From: Hyphomicrobium sp. NDB2Meth4
Lineage (GTDB): Bacteria > Pseudomonadota > Alphaproteobacteria > Rhizobiales > Hyphomicrobiaceae
Assembly (NCBI RefSeq): GCF_900117445.1
Contig: NZ_FPEJ01000001.1
Span: 920,501 to 984,500 of the forward strand
Direction: 5' to 3'
Length of the DNA stretch: 64,000 nucleotides
A program made the position numbers and the translations under genes. Below, piece after piece: positions 7,066 to 15,407 of this stretch (position 1 is its first letter; each line of letters starts with the position of its first letter). Below the pieces are notes generated by a model. It was not told the origin of the DNA and did no database searches. It saw only the letters and a program-made list of their open reading frames with translations.

Positions 7066-8268
7066 ATGGCGGAGCGAGCAAGGGACATGCGGCAATTGCG
7101 GCTGCGCATCGTGTCGGAGCGTCAGGAACTTCGTAGCGAATACATGTTGGATGAGGTGGTGCTCGTGGGCGCCGAGGAAGACGCCCGTTACTCGCGTCAT
7201 CGACTAGGCGACACAGTGCTTCTAGTCGACGGATGTGTGCGGATCGGCGTATCTAACTGTGCCGACCACTGGTCATACGTTCTCGAGCGCAACGAAATCC
7301 TGCAACTTCCAACGACGTCGGACGGTTCTAAGCTGTTGGAAATAAGCCGCATTACCAGTGGAGATTGGTGGCGGCGAATGATGGGTATACACACCGAGAA
7401 ATTGAACGGCGCAGGATTGGAGATCGGGGTAATCGACATCGGATATTGGCGCGGCAACTCGCTGGCCCGTTCTCACTCCGTCCGTTTCCGCGGAACCAGG
7501 GCAGACTACCGATACTGCAGAACCGAGTTTCAAAGAGACGATGACTCTCATGGTTTGACGGTAATGCAGGTCCTGACGGGGTTACTTGATGGCTCATCGT
7601 TTATTTTCGCTAATGCGGCTGATCCCGACGTCGATCGCTGGCGACCACTGCTCTCCAGGGTCGTCCAGAGTATAAGGGATTTGACGCGGCGTCGGGTTCA
7701 TCTCATCAATTTATCATTGGGATTCATGGGCGACAGCGCTCTGCTTAGGGAGGCTGTCCAAGAGGCCTTTGACGCAGGGATCGTGTGCGTTGCGGCCGCT
7801 GGCAACGGTTATTCAAGTAGCGTTCGGTATCCCGCCAGGTATGAGGAGGTTATCGGGGTATCCGGGGTCGCTTCTTCCGGCCAAGGTCCAACACAATCCC
7901 TTATCGGGCTCCGGCAGAGGCATGCTGAGACTGAAGGTCTTGTAGGCGGTCCGGTGCCTTGCGGCGGAAGCATCTTCGTCGATCGCTGGAGCGCCCAGGG
8001 CCAAGGGATAGACGCGGCCGGGCCGAGCGCGGGAGTGTGTATCCCGACGGATGCTGGTCACATTGCCGATTACTGGGGTACGTCGTATGCTTGCCCGATT
8101 GTTCTCGCTATTCTCGCGGGAACCATGAATGCCGACCCGAGTTGGAAAAGCCTTCGCGGTCGCGACAGATCTGAGGCGGTGCGCGCGTTGCTACAGCAGA
8201 TATGCAGAAGACACGGTCTCCTGCCGAAATATGTCGGTTGGGGCGTGCCAACGTTGCATGGGCAGTAA
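7066..8268 (+). CDS. Subtilisin-like serine protease (S8), no signal peptide
   Basis: A 400-residue protease with an intact S8 triad: Asp124 in GVIDIGYW, His162 in DSHGLTV, oxyanion Asn247 in AAGNG, and Ser340 in WGTSYACPIV. There is no signal peptide or membrane segment, so it should act in the cytoplasm, which is unusual for subtilases. Residues 1-85 are an extra N-terminal region without a recognised domain. No obvious I9 propeptide precedes the catalytic domain, whereas a small I9-like protein is encoded 158 bp downstream. The start is uncertain: 7066 has no ribosome-binding site, and later ATGs (7087, 7144) are possible. It is cargo of the comM island. Confidence 0.88.
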   Translation: MAERARDMRQLRLRIVSERQELRSEYMLDEVVLVGAEEDARYSRHRLGDTVLLVDGCVRIGVSNCADHWSYVLERNEILQLPTTSDGSKLLEISRITSGDWWRRMMGIHTEKLNGAGLEIGVIDIGYWRGNSLARSHSVRFRGTRADYRYCRTEFQRDDDSHGLTVMQVLTGLLDGSSFIFANAADPDVDRWRPLLSRVVQSIRDLTRRRVHLINLSLGFMGDSALLREAVQEAFDAGIVCVAAAGNGYSSSVRYPARYEEVIGVSGVASSGQGPTQSLIGLRQRHAETEGLVGGPVPCGGSIFVDRWSAQGQGIDAAGPSAGVCIPTDAGHIADYWGTSYACPIVLAILAGTMNADPSWKSLRGRDRSEAVRALLQQICRRHGLLPKYVGWGVPTLHGQ

Positions 8269-8426
8269 TCCTAGGCTACTGGCTTTGATCAAAAGTGATA
8301 ATTATAGTGATAAGGAAGTGTAGTTGTGACGTTTCACGTCACCATTCTAGATTGGTTGGACAAATCAGTGTACCAAGTTTATCCAGTCGGCGCGTTGCGT
8401 CCCACACTCAAGCTGAGGGTGCGACA

Positions 8427-8714
8427 ATGAGATATCTCATAGGCTTCAAGCGTGGCCGGTCGCTGCTCGACCTTGGGCACAACGGAGAGCGCTACGGTAG
8501 TCTCCTGTCCTTCATTGAGGCAAATACTTCCGCTGAAGTACTCGGTGTCGACGAGGATCCTAATTTAGTTATCGTGTCAGCGAATACTCACGAGATCCAG
8601 ATCCTTTCCGATCTCGTGAAGGTGGCGTGTCACGTCGAGCCTGACCAAGTGGGCGAGAGCTTAGACCAAGCTCCGTACAGGGCGGCGATGCCGTCACAGA
8701 AGCGCTTTCAATAA
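8427..8714 (+). CDS. Small protein resembling a free-standing subtilisin propeptide/I9 inhibitor
   Basis: A 95-residue protein with a GAGGG ribosome-binding site 7 nt before the ATG. It begins RYLIGFKRG, which matches the first strand of subtilisin propeptides (YIVGFK type). A helix (SLLSFIEANT), EVLGVDEDPNLVIVSANTHE and VKVACHVEPDQ then follow, in the order of the beta-alpha-beta-beta-alpha-beta fold of the Inhibitor I9 family, with a 20-residue C-terminal tail. Propeptides of this fold chaperone and inhibit subtilases, and free-standing I9 inhibitors are known in fungi. Its place directly after the subtilase suggests a cognate inhibitor or chaperone. The similarity is judged by eye. Its last 7 bp overlap the convergent integrase. 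Confidence 0.65.
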   Translation: MRYLIGFKRGRSLLDLGHNGERYGSLLSFIEANTSAEVLGVDEDPNLVIVSANTHEIQILSDLVKVACHVEPDQVGESLDQAPYRAAMPSQKRFQ

Positions 8715-10168
8715 CGGATCTTCTGGATCCATTCCGCCAACGTCTTTACGTCGACGCCGATTCCATAGTTGACCTTGCCCTTAGCGTTGGTGTGTCCCAT
8801 CGCCTGATTGCAGATGTACTCCGGTGCACCAGCACGCCGAAGCTCGTCTTCGAAGTTGTGTCGGGCACTGTAGGGGACCAAACGCTTGTCCGTGATCTTG
8901 AGCTTGGTCCGAAGCCAACGCTTGCCGACGCGATCACTAAACCGTTGGGACTTGGTGCCTTTGCTCGGAATCACTCCGTAGTCGAATAGTGTGTCGCGTC
9001 CCGCAAGCTTCCGCGCCTTCGCCAGAGCGCAAACCTCATCGACAACAGCGGGGTGCAGCGGAAGCGCCCTTTCGCTATTCGGCGTCTTCAAGGTCATGCC
9101 CTCACCTTCAGCGGTGATCTTGAGGCAAAGTATGCCGTCGATTGTCACGACATCGACCACACGCAACTGCGTTGCTTCGGCTGGCCTCACTCCGCAATAG
9201 AATATCAGCTTGAACACGAGTGCGTCGTGAGGGCGTAACTCTGAAAGACGTGACAAGATCATCACGGCCTTATCGCGCGAGAACGGCAAGCGACGGTCAG
9301 TCACCTTGCGATTCTTATCTTTTGGTCGATTGACCCTGTAAAACGGGTTCGCAGTCAGCTTGCCCTCGGATACGGCCAAAGCGAAGACGGTGCTAAGCCG
9401 GTTCAGGGCTTTCTCGACTGTTATCGTCGAGTGCCCACGGTTCAGCATCTCATCTCTGAACTTGCGCACGTGATCCGATGTGACTTCGGCCGGTAGGAGG
9501 TCGCCACAGATCGCGATAAACCGCTGCATGGCCCGCTTGGCATCTTCGACGGTGCCGGATGTCTTTATCGGCCTCAGCCTCTGCCATAGGTCGACCAGAT
9601 CATTCAGTGAGCCAGCATTGAGCTTCTTTTCAATGCCTTGAGCGCGGGTGACGCCCCGATGCAGACTTGCGAGCGCGTCAGTCGCTGCCCGCGCCTCTAG
9701 GAGTTGTTCAACCTGGGTCTCAGCGCTGGCGTCTGGATCCTCTCGAAGCATCGGAATCAATCCCTCCAGAAGCTTCAGGACGCCCGCGCGGTTCCCATCA
9801 CCCACAATTGTCGCGAGCTGACTTCGGAACGCATCAACCCCGGTCACCGAACTGCCGGGAACACTGGGCTTCACAATCTTGCGGTTCCGAACAACAGGCG
9901 CCTTGCCTCCCTTGTAGACGACGAAGCTCGCGACCGTATGTGCTTCCCTGCTGTCGAGTGCCTGAAGCCGGGCGATGAGTCTTTCAGTCTCCAGATGGAA
10001 GCTCGCGGCCTGAAGGCGGGCTTCCTGGGGAGACACGCGCCCGACGTGACGCTGCCACATCGAGCGTCCGGCTAGGGCGACAAGCGGCTTAGGCACTACG
10101 CGTTGAAGCGCATAGCCGCGGGTCGGATGCAATTTCAGGTATGGGGTCTTTTTGAGGGCTCGCGACAT
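8708..10168 (-). CDS. Tyrosine recombinase/integrase of the comM island
   Basis: A 486-residue phage-type integrase. The N-terminal half carries the arm-binding and SAM-like core-binding regions (LNDLVDLWQRLRP to about 290). The catalytic domain has Arg328 (YCGVRPAEAT), a Lys361 candidate (LKTPNSERALPL), Arg436 in YSARHNF (with Tyr433 where His is usual), His459 (MGH) and the nucleophile Tyr468 (VNYG). It lies 93 bp inside the right attachment repeat and reads inward. The displaced comM promoter at the right junction points into it, so host transcription may drive integrase expression. It is the likely enzyme that placed the island in comM. Confidence 0.93.
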   Translation of the reverse strand: MSRALKKTPYLKLHPTRGYALQRVVPKPLVALAGRSMWQRHVGRVSPQEARLQAASFHLETERLIARLQALDSREAHTVASFVVYKGGKAPVVRNRKIVKPSVPGSSVTGVDAFRSQLATIVGDGNRAGVLKLLEGLIPMLREDPDASAETQVEQLLEARAATDALASLHRGVTRAQGIEKKLNAGSLNDLVDLWQRLRPIKTSGTVEDAKRAMQRFIAICGDLLPAEVTSDHVRKFRDEMLNRGHSTITVEKALNRLSTVFALAVSEGKLTANPFYRVNRPKDKNRKVTDRRLPFSRDKAVMILSRLSELRPHDALVFKLIFYCGVRPAEATQLRVVDVVTIDGILCLKITAEGEGMTLKTPNSERALPLHPAVVDEVCALAKARKLAGRDTLFDYGVIPSKGTKSQRFSDRVGKRWLRTKLKITDKRLVPYSARHNFEDELRRAGAPEYICNQAMGHTNAKGKVNYGIGVDVKTLAEWIQKIRY

Positions 10169-10184
10169 CGGGACCCAGTGCAGA

Positions 10185-10207
10185 ACTAGTACACGAAACT
10201 AGTGAAG
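10185..10207. repeat. 23-bp imperfect repeat near right island end (possible arm site)
   Basis: Partner of 4393-4415, in direct orientation, and it sits just upstream of the integrase start. Binding of the integrase here could also repress its own promoter. This is inference. Confidence 0.5.
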
Positions 10208-10236
10208 TCACTAGCATGATGCCCGCTAAACCCGTA

Positions 10237-10287
10237 TCAAACCTTGGAAATTGGTGAACTCGCCAAAGTCGAAATGTGCCCGTACAT
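10237..10287 (-). pseudogene. comM: Displaced native start of comM
   Basis: On the minus strand, ATG at 10287 reads MYGHISTLA and then continues into island sequence to a stop after 16 codons. MYG-HISTLAFVGIEA is what a YifB/ComM N-terminus should look like, so this is the original start of comM, cut off by the island. The native upstream region with its promoter remains to the right of it. Confidence 0.9.
10261..10278. repeat. Attachment-site repeat, right copy (attR core)
   Basis: An 18-bp sequence identical to 4315-4332. It encodes HISTLA of the displaced comM start on the minus strand. Confidence 0.9.
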
Positions 10288-10419
10288 CCCCGCCCCCGAG
10301 GCTGGCCGATCCGCGACATCCGACCCTCAGGGCCGACCACCGCAACCGCACCGCAAAGCCTCTGCAACCCTAGCGCTGCCGCCGGGCTCTACGCAAGAAC
10401 ATTTTGGGAACAAAACCGC

Positions 10420-11232
10420 CTAGGTCGAGGCGCCCGCGCCAACCAGCGGCCGCACAGCCAGCACGGTGGTGTTGTCCTGGTGCGGGTCGCGCATGTTTTC
10501 GACCGCGCGGATCAGCGCGTTCGATACCGCCTCGGCGCCATCGGCGGCATAAGCTGAAATGATCCGCTCCACCTCGCTCGTCTCCAGCGTATGCAGCCCG
10601 TCCGAAGCGAGGATGATGTAGTCGCCCTCTTCCAGCACCAGCGGCTTGCGCGAGATGTCGACGAGGTCGAGTTCATCGCCCGTCACCGCCGAGCGCAGCA
10701 TGTGCCGGCGCGGATCATTCTTCGCCTGCTCGGGAGTGATCTTGCCGATGGCGGCGAGGTGATCGAGCTCCGGCGCCAGAGAATGATCTTCATTCAGCAG
10801 CGCAATCTCGCCGCGCCGGAACAGCAGCAGCGGACTATCGCCCACGCTCACCCACTCGACGCCCTCGTTGGTGAACACGGCGGCAACCAATGTCGTTCCC
10901 ATGCCGGACAGCATCGGGTTCGCCTCCACCTGCGCCGCGATGGAATCGTTGGCGGCGCTGAGCGACTTCAACAGGCGGTCCGAACGTGCGCCGTTCATCC
11001 CCGAATACGCGGAGATGAAGCTGTCGCACACCATGCGGCTCGCCAGCGCGCCGGCCGTGTGTCCGCCCATGCCGTCCGCCAGCACGGCGACGAGACGCGT
11101 GCTGTTGGCGGCAGTCGGCGGCACCTCGGCGTTTCCGGACGCGCGATCACGCGGCGGCCAGAATGCGCTCGAGTCTTCCTGATAATCACGCGCGCCTTTC
11201 GTGGCGCGGGAAGCGTGGTCGTAAGCCAGCAT
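10420..11232 (-). CDS. PP2C-family protein Ser/Thr phosphatase
   Basis: A 270-residue PP2C-type phosphatase (bacterial Stp/PppA group) that removes phosphate from Ser/Thr of proteins using two metal ions. The metal-binding motifs are present: DYQEDS near residue 15, ADGMGGHTAG near 53, GMGTT near 110, VGDSPLLLF near 130 and the SDGLH Asp near 210, with a C-terminal QDNTT. The start is the ATG at 11232, which overlaps the stop of the FHA gene by one base (TGATG); a start ten codons upstream would overlap that gene. It is the natural antagonist of the kinase at 12999. PppA/Fha/Ppk sets often control type VI secretion, but no T6SS gene is visible here. Confidence 0.93.
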   Translation of the reverse strand: MLAYDHASRATKGARDYQEDSSAFWPPRDRASGNAEVPPTAANSTRLVAVLADGMGGHTAGALASRMVCDSFISAYSGMNGARSDRLLKSLSAANDSIAAQVEANPMLSGMGTTLVAAVFTNEGVEWVSVGDSPLLLFRRGEIALLNEDHSLAPELDHLAAIGKITPEQAKNDPRRHMLRSAVTGDELDLVDISRKPLVLEEGDYIILASDGLHTLETSEVERIISAYAADGAEAVSNALIRAVENMRDPHQDNTTVLAVRPLVGAGAST

Positions 11233-12032
11233 CAGTCCTTGGAATCTGTGAGCTCGGCCCAATCGAATTCCGACCCGCAGAACGGTACGAACACGAGCTG
11301 GGTGCGCCCGATCGTGATCACGTCCATCTGGTTCAGCTCGACGGCGCCGGTGGGCCGCTTGTCGTTGATGGATACAATATTGGTCTTAGCGAGGTTGGGT
11401 ACAAATAGGAACGAGCGCGACGAGGAGTCATAGCGCAAGTAAGCCTGTTCCTCCGACGAGATCGCGTCATCGCCGAAATCGAGCGGGATGCGCTGGTCTG
11501 AGGCGCGGCCTACGGTGTTGTTGCCCTCGAAGATCGGACGGTAGCAGCCGAGCCCCGGACCGCCGACGACGACGAGCCAGCCGACGACAGGATCGTGCTC
11601 GAACTCGCCGCGCTTCACTTGCACCTTACCGCGCACCAGCTGCGTGCGGGGCGCGTCAGTCGTCTCCACCGGTTCCGGCGCTGGCTTCGGTGCGCCGCCG
11701 CGGACAACGCGCGTCGTCGGAGCAGCACTGAACTCAACATGCTTGTCCGGAGCCTTCAATGATGTTTGCGCCTTCACTTCGCGCGCGGCCTCGGCAGCGC
11801 TCGGGCTCGGCGCAGGTGCCGCTGCAGCGGTCGCAGCCGGAACCGGCGCGGCCTCAGCCTTCGCTGGCTCTGCGGCCGCAGCAGGCTTCGGCGTTTCGGC
11901 TTTGAGGAGCTGCGTCGTCTGCTCGGCAGCGGCGGGCGTCGGGCCGCGCTGCGTGTCGTCACGGCTCGCCGCCGCCAGCGCGTCCTTCAAGGAGCCCAGG
12001 AACCCGGCGTGCTTCGTACCCTGCTGAGACAT
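11232..12032 (-). CDS. FHA-domain protein with long Ala/Pro-rich N-terminus
   Basis: A 266-residue soluble protein. Residues 1-150 are Ala/Pro/Glu-rich and probably disordered, with several Thr-containing short motifs (TTQLL, TTRVV, RTQLV) that look like kinase substrate or interaction sites. A C-terminal FHA domain (about 155-255) has the pattern GRASD...ISSEEQAYLRYD...NLAKTNIVSINDKRP, which binds phosphothreonine. It is translationally coupled to the phosphatase. It probably acts as the scaffold or substrate of the kinase at 12999. Confidence 0.85.
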   Translation of the reverse strand: MSQQGTKHAGFLGSLKDALAAASRDDTQRGPTPAAAEQTTQLLKAETPKPAAAAEPAKAEAAPVPAATAAAAPAPSPSAAEAAREVKAQTSLKAPDKHVEFSAAPTTRVVRGGAPKPAPEPVETTDAPRTQLVRGKVQVKRGEFEHDPVVGWLVVVGGPGLGCYRPIFEGNNTVGRASDQRIPLDFGDDAISSEEQAYLRYDSSSRSFLFVPNLAKTNIVSINDKRPTGAVELNQMDVITIGRTQLVFVPFCGSEFDWAELTDSKD

Positions 12033-12120
12033 CGTATCCTCCGTTGAGCCTAAGCGCCTTTCCGCATGCGCAGGATTATCGTTTCTGTCGAGCGCACGCC
12101 GCCATCCTCATCAATAGACG

Positions 12121-12783
12121 TCATATGGGGCGCGCGTCGAAGTTCAATTTCACTTCTCCAATGGCGATCACGTCCCCGGGCTTGAGCCGGCCCTCGCCGA
12201 CCCGCGCACCATTGACGAGAACGCCATTGCCTTCGGGACCTGAAAGATCGGTGACGATCACCTCGCCGTCGCTCGTGCGCCGGATCACGGCGTGATAGCG
12301 ATGCACGGTTTTCTCCTGCAGGCATATGTCGTTGTCGGCTTCTCGCCCGACGCGCAGCATGGTCCGGCCTATGATGTGCTTCGCGCCGTCGAGGTCGACC
12401 CACGCCTCCGTCGGCCACGCCGACAACAGCTCTGTTCTGGCAGTTTTGTCGCGTCTTCCGGTGCGCAACGATGGCCGCGAGATCAGCACTGTCGAATCCG
12501 ACGATCCCCTCTGGCGCCTCAGCATCAGCCCCGCGACCGCGAGCAGCGGCAGTGCGATCAGCACCGCCAGCACCAGCATCAGCGCTGGAGCCTTGTGATA
12601 GCCCTCGCCGAGCCATGTGCTGATCTGCGACCACGTCTCGGCCACGCTCGCCAGCACCACGAAGTTGCCAGCACTCACCGCCCGCCCCGATTCCGAAGCG
12701 CCCGCTGCAGTTGCAACACTGAATTGAGAGATCGCGACCGTCGCAATCGACAGATTCGGCAGTGGCGACCACGGCGATGTCAT
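12121..12783 (-). CDS. Membrane-anchored FHA-domain protein
   Basis: A 220-residue protein with a Ser-rich N-terminal part, one transmembrane helix (about 66-88, APALMLVLAVLIALPLLAVA) followed by basic residues, and a cytoplasmic FHA domain at about 137-217 (GRTMLRVGREADNDICL...HRYHAVI, GVLVNGARV). The topology places the phosphothreonine-binding domain on the inner side of the membrane. It is the first gene of the fha-fha-PP2C operon, divergent from the kinase 215 bp away, so one intergenic region can control both sides. Confidence 0.88.
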   Translation of the reverse strand: MTSPWSPLPNLSIATVAISQFSVATAAGASESGRAVSAGNFVVLASVAETWSQISTWLGEGYHKAPALMLVLAVLIALPLLAVAGLMLRRQRGSSDSTVLISRPSLRTGRRDKTARTELLSAWPTEAWVDLDGAKHIIGRTMLRVGREADNDICLQEKTVHRYHAVIRRTSDGEVIVTDLSGPEGNGVLVNGARVGEGRLKPGDVIAIGEVKLNFDARPI

Positions 12784-12998
12784 GGTCTTAAGTCTCGGAT
12801 CAAATCAGTTGTGAACCTCGGGCCCCATGACGGCGATAACATGGCAGTTAGGCCCATTGGCGAGATTTGTTCGCCCGTCTTCATTGCTCAAGCCTGCGCC
12901 ACATTTGGTCGTCATAAGTGTGTCGGAGGCGGTACAGCAAATTGACGAGCGGCGCAGCGCGTAGCATGTGAGCGCGACCATCGACGTCTCGGAGACCA

Positions 12999-15407
12999 AT
13001 GACGAATCTCATCGCATTGCCGAATGGAACAGAGCTCGTAGGCGATTACCGCATCGAGCGCGTGCTGGGAGCCGGCGGCTTTGGCGTGACCTACCTCGCC
13101 GATGAGATCGCGCTCGCGCGCATGGTCACCATCAAGGAGTACTTCCCGAGCGATATCGCAGCGCGTGATGGCGGCATCGACGCCGTGCCCCGCTCACAGG
13201 ATTATGCCGGCGACTATCGCTGGGGCCTCGACCGCTTCATCGAGGAAGCACAGACGCTTGCGAAGTTCGACCACCCGCACATCGTCCGTGTCTACCGCTA
13301 CTTCCGCGCCAATAAGACAGGCTACATGGTCCTCCATTTCGAGGAGGGCCAGAGCCTCAAGGCTTGGCTCAAGGGCCTTGGCCGCGCCCCCCGCCAGAAG
13401 GAGCTGGACGCCATCCTGGCGCCGCTGCTCGACGCGCTGGAGCTGATCCACAAGTCGGATTTCCTGCATCGCGACATCGCCCCGGACAACATCATCATCC
13501 GCAAGGCCGGTGATCCGGTGCTGATCGACTTCGGCTCGGCCCGCGGCGAGATCGCATCGCACACCAAGACCGTCTCCGCCCTGGTGAAGCCGGGCTATAG
13601 CCCATACGAGCAATACGCCGAGACGAGCCGCCAGCAGGGCCCGTGGACCGACATGTACGCCCTCGCCGGCACGCTTTATCACGCGATCACCGGCAAGCGC
13701 CCACCTGACTCGCCCTCGCGCATGGTCAAGGACGAGCTGATCTCCGCGCGTGAAGCCGCGCTCAGCTCCTATCGCACTGGATTCCTCAAGGCGATCGACA
13801 AGGCTTTGACGCTGAATATCGAGGGTCGCCCGCAGTCGATTGCCGCCTGGCGCAACGACCTGTTTGCGCCTGACCCCGTCCGCACCCGCTGGCTCGGCCG
13901 ATCTAAAGCCAAGGAGGAACCGGTCGAGGAACCGGAAGCCCCCGTTTCGCCGCAGCCGGCCGCAGCCGCCGTTGCCGCGACGGTGCCTCTCCCACGCACG
14001 CCCGAGCCCGCCGCCGTCGAAGCGCCAGCGCCCGTAGCCGCAAAGGCGAAGGCACCTGATCCCGCACCCGCCGCAGCGGCCGACGCGCCCGCTGCCGACC
14101 TGCCTGCGCCGAAAGGTGGCGTGCTCGATTTTCTCGAAGGCCTGCGCCGCAAGCCGAGCGCCGATCAGCCCGCATCCGCTGAGCCGGCGGCAGTGCCGAT
14201 CATCGTCAATAAGGAACCGCCCGCGCCGGCGAAGAAGAAGTCTCAGTCCAAGAAGCCGATCCCCAAGGAGCGTGCGCTCGTCGTCGTCAAGTCGCCGGTA
14301 CGCGCGCGCCCGCGTCGGCTGAAGGGCAGCCGCCCCAGCCTGCTTCCGATTTTCTTCAAGCTTCTCGTGGGTGTAGGTGTCGCCAGTGCAGCGGTCGCCA
14401 TGCAGGACCGTTTCCCGCAGTTTGAAAGCCGAGGTTCGGGCATCACCACCGGCACGACGACGCCGCTCCCCGCGCAGCAGGCGGCCAGAACTCCGGCCCC
14501 GACGATCATCACGCCTGTCGCAGATTTTGCCGCCCACCGCGGAACAGTTTCCGGCGCCACTTACAGCGACGACGGCCGCCAGATCATCACCACCGGCGCC
14601 GACGGCGCGATGAAGGTCTGGGATGCGTCGAGCCGCAATCTCGTACGCACGATCGAGTTGGACGACGGCCCCGCCACTGCCCTGGCCGTGAGCGGTCGCC
14701 GCGCGCTCACCGGTCACGCCAACGGCAAGATCGTCCTATGGGACATCGACAGCGCCGAGAAGATCGCGACAGTCCAGCGCAACGAGGCGAATATCTGGGC
14801 CGTTGCGTTCACCGGCGACATCAACCACTTCGCGTCCGCGAGCCACGATTGGAAAGTGACCCTGTGGGACGCGCGGCAGGCCGCGGCACCGCTTCAGGTG
14901 CTCGACGGTCATGAGAATGCGGTGCAGGCATTGGCCTATTCGCCTCAGCGGCTTCTGCTCGCCTCCGGCGGCGCCGACAAGGTGGTGCGGCTCTGGAGCC
15001 TCGATACATTGAGCGTGAAGCGCAAGTATTCCGGCCCGCGCGACTTCGTGACGTCGGTCGCGTTCTCTCAGAACGGCAAGCTGCTGGCCGCCGGCGCGCT
15101 CGATGGTCGCATTCATTTGTGGTCGACGCTGTCATCGCGCCGTCTGCGCTCGCTGTCTGGTCACAAGGGACGCGTCGCCGACGTTGCATTTTCACCGGCG
15201 GGTGATCGCCTTGCCTCCGCTGGCGAGGATGGCACCGTGCGGCTGTGGGAGATGCCACGCGGTCGGCTGCTGCGCGCTCTTACTGGACACGTGGGCGGTG
15301 CGACATCCGTTGCCTTCTCGCCCGATGGACAGCAGCTCATGTCAGCCGGCATCGACGGTCGCGTGCGCCTGTGGGCAACGCAGATCGGACCAATCGCGCG
15401 CGAATAA
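12999..15407 (+). CDS. Membrane Ser/Thr protein kinase with C-terminal WD40 repeats
   Basis: An 802-residue Hanks-type kinase. Kinase domain 15-275: Gly loop GAGGFG at 24-29, Lys46 in TIKEYFP, HRD at 157-159 in LHRDIAPDN, DFG at 177-179. A Pro/Ala-rich linker (about 300-440) follows, then one transmembrane helix (about 449-468) and a C-terminal WD40 propeller (about 520-800) with repeats ending MKVWD, IVLWD, VTLWD, VRLWS, IHLWS, VRLWE and VRLWA. This gives seven blades, enough for one complete propeller. The propeller would lie in the periplasm, so it may sense envelope signals. PP2C and FHA partners are encoded next door. Confidence 0.93.
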   Translation: MTNLIALPNGTELVGDYRIERVLGAGGFGVTYLADEIALARMVTIKEYFPSDIAARDGGIDAVPRSQDYAGDYRWGLDRFIEEAQTLAKFDHPHIVRVYRYFRANKTGYMVLHFEEGQSLKAWLKGLGRAPRQKELDAILAPLLDALELIHKSDFLHRDIAPDNIIIRKAGDPVLIDFGSARGEIASHTKTVSALVKPGYSPYEQYAETSRQQGPWTDMYALAGTLYHAITGKRPPDSPSRMVKDELISAREAALSSYRTGFLKAIDKALTLNIEGRPQSIAAWRNDLFAPDPVRTRWLGRSKAKEEPVEEPEAPVSPQPAAAAVAATVPLPRTPEPAAVEAPAPVAAKAKAPDPAPAAAADAPAADLPAPKGGVLDFLEGLRRKPSADQPASAEPAAVPIIVNKEPPAPAKKKSQSKKPIPKERALVVVKSPVRARPRRLKGSRPSLLPIFFKLLVGVGVASAAVAMQDRFPQFESRGSGITTGTTTPLPAQQAARTPAPTIITPVADFAAHRGTVSGATYSDDGRQIITTGADGAMKVWDASSRNLVRTIELDDGPATALAVSGRRALTGHANGKIVLWDIDSAEKIATVQRNEANIWAVAFTGDINHFASASHDWKVTLWDARQAAAPLQVLDGHENAVQALAYSPQRLLLASGGADKVVRLWSLDTLSVKRKYSGPRDFVTSVAFSQNGKLLAAGALDGRIHLWSTLSSRRLRSLSGHKGRVADVAFSPAGDRLASAGEDGTVRLWEMPRGRLLRALTGHVGGATSVAFSPDGQQLMSAGIDGRVRLWATQIGPIARE

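Larger units (their letters stand above)
4315..10278. mobile_element. Integrative genomic island in the 5' end of comM
   Basis: A 5,946-bp insertion bounded by an 18-bp perfect direct repeat (CGCCAAAGTCGAAATGTG). Both copies encode HISTLA of ComM, which proves that the repeat is target sequence duplicated on integration. A tyrosine recombinase gene lies just inside the right end, as in most integrase-driven islands. The cargo is a 46-residue basic protein, a TIR protein, two membrane proteins, a subtilase and an I9-like small protein. Parts (6.3-7.1 kb) are clearly more AT-rich than the host genes. No transfer, replication or phage structural genes are present, so it is a small integrase-type island rather than an ICE or prophage. 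Confidence 0.9.

Noticed and set aside
13194-14717. A 507-codon minus-strand frame opposite the Ser/Thr kinase gene
   Set aside because: It is a low-complexity Arg/Gly/Leu-rich shadow of a certain gene, without motifs.
10420-15407. Part of a type VI secretion locus
   Set aside because: Kinase, phosphatase and FHA genes fit the regulators of T6SS, but no structural T6SS gene lies on either side.
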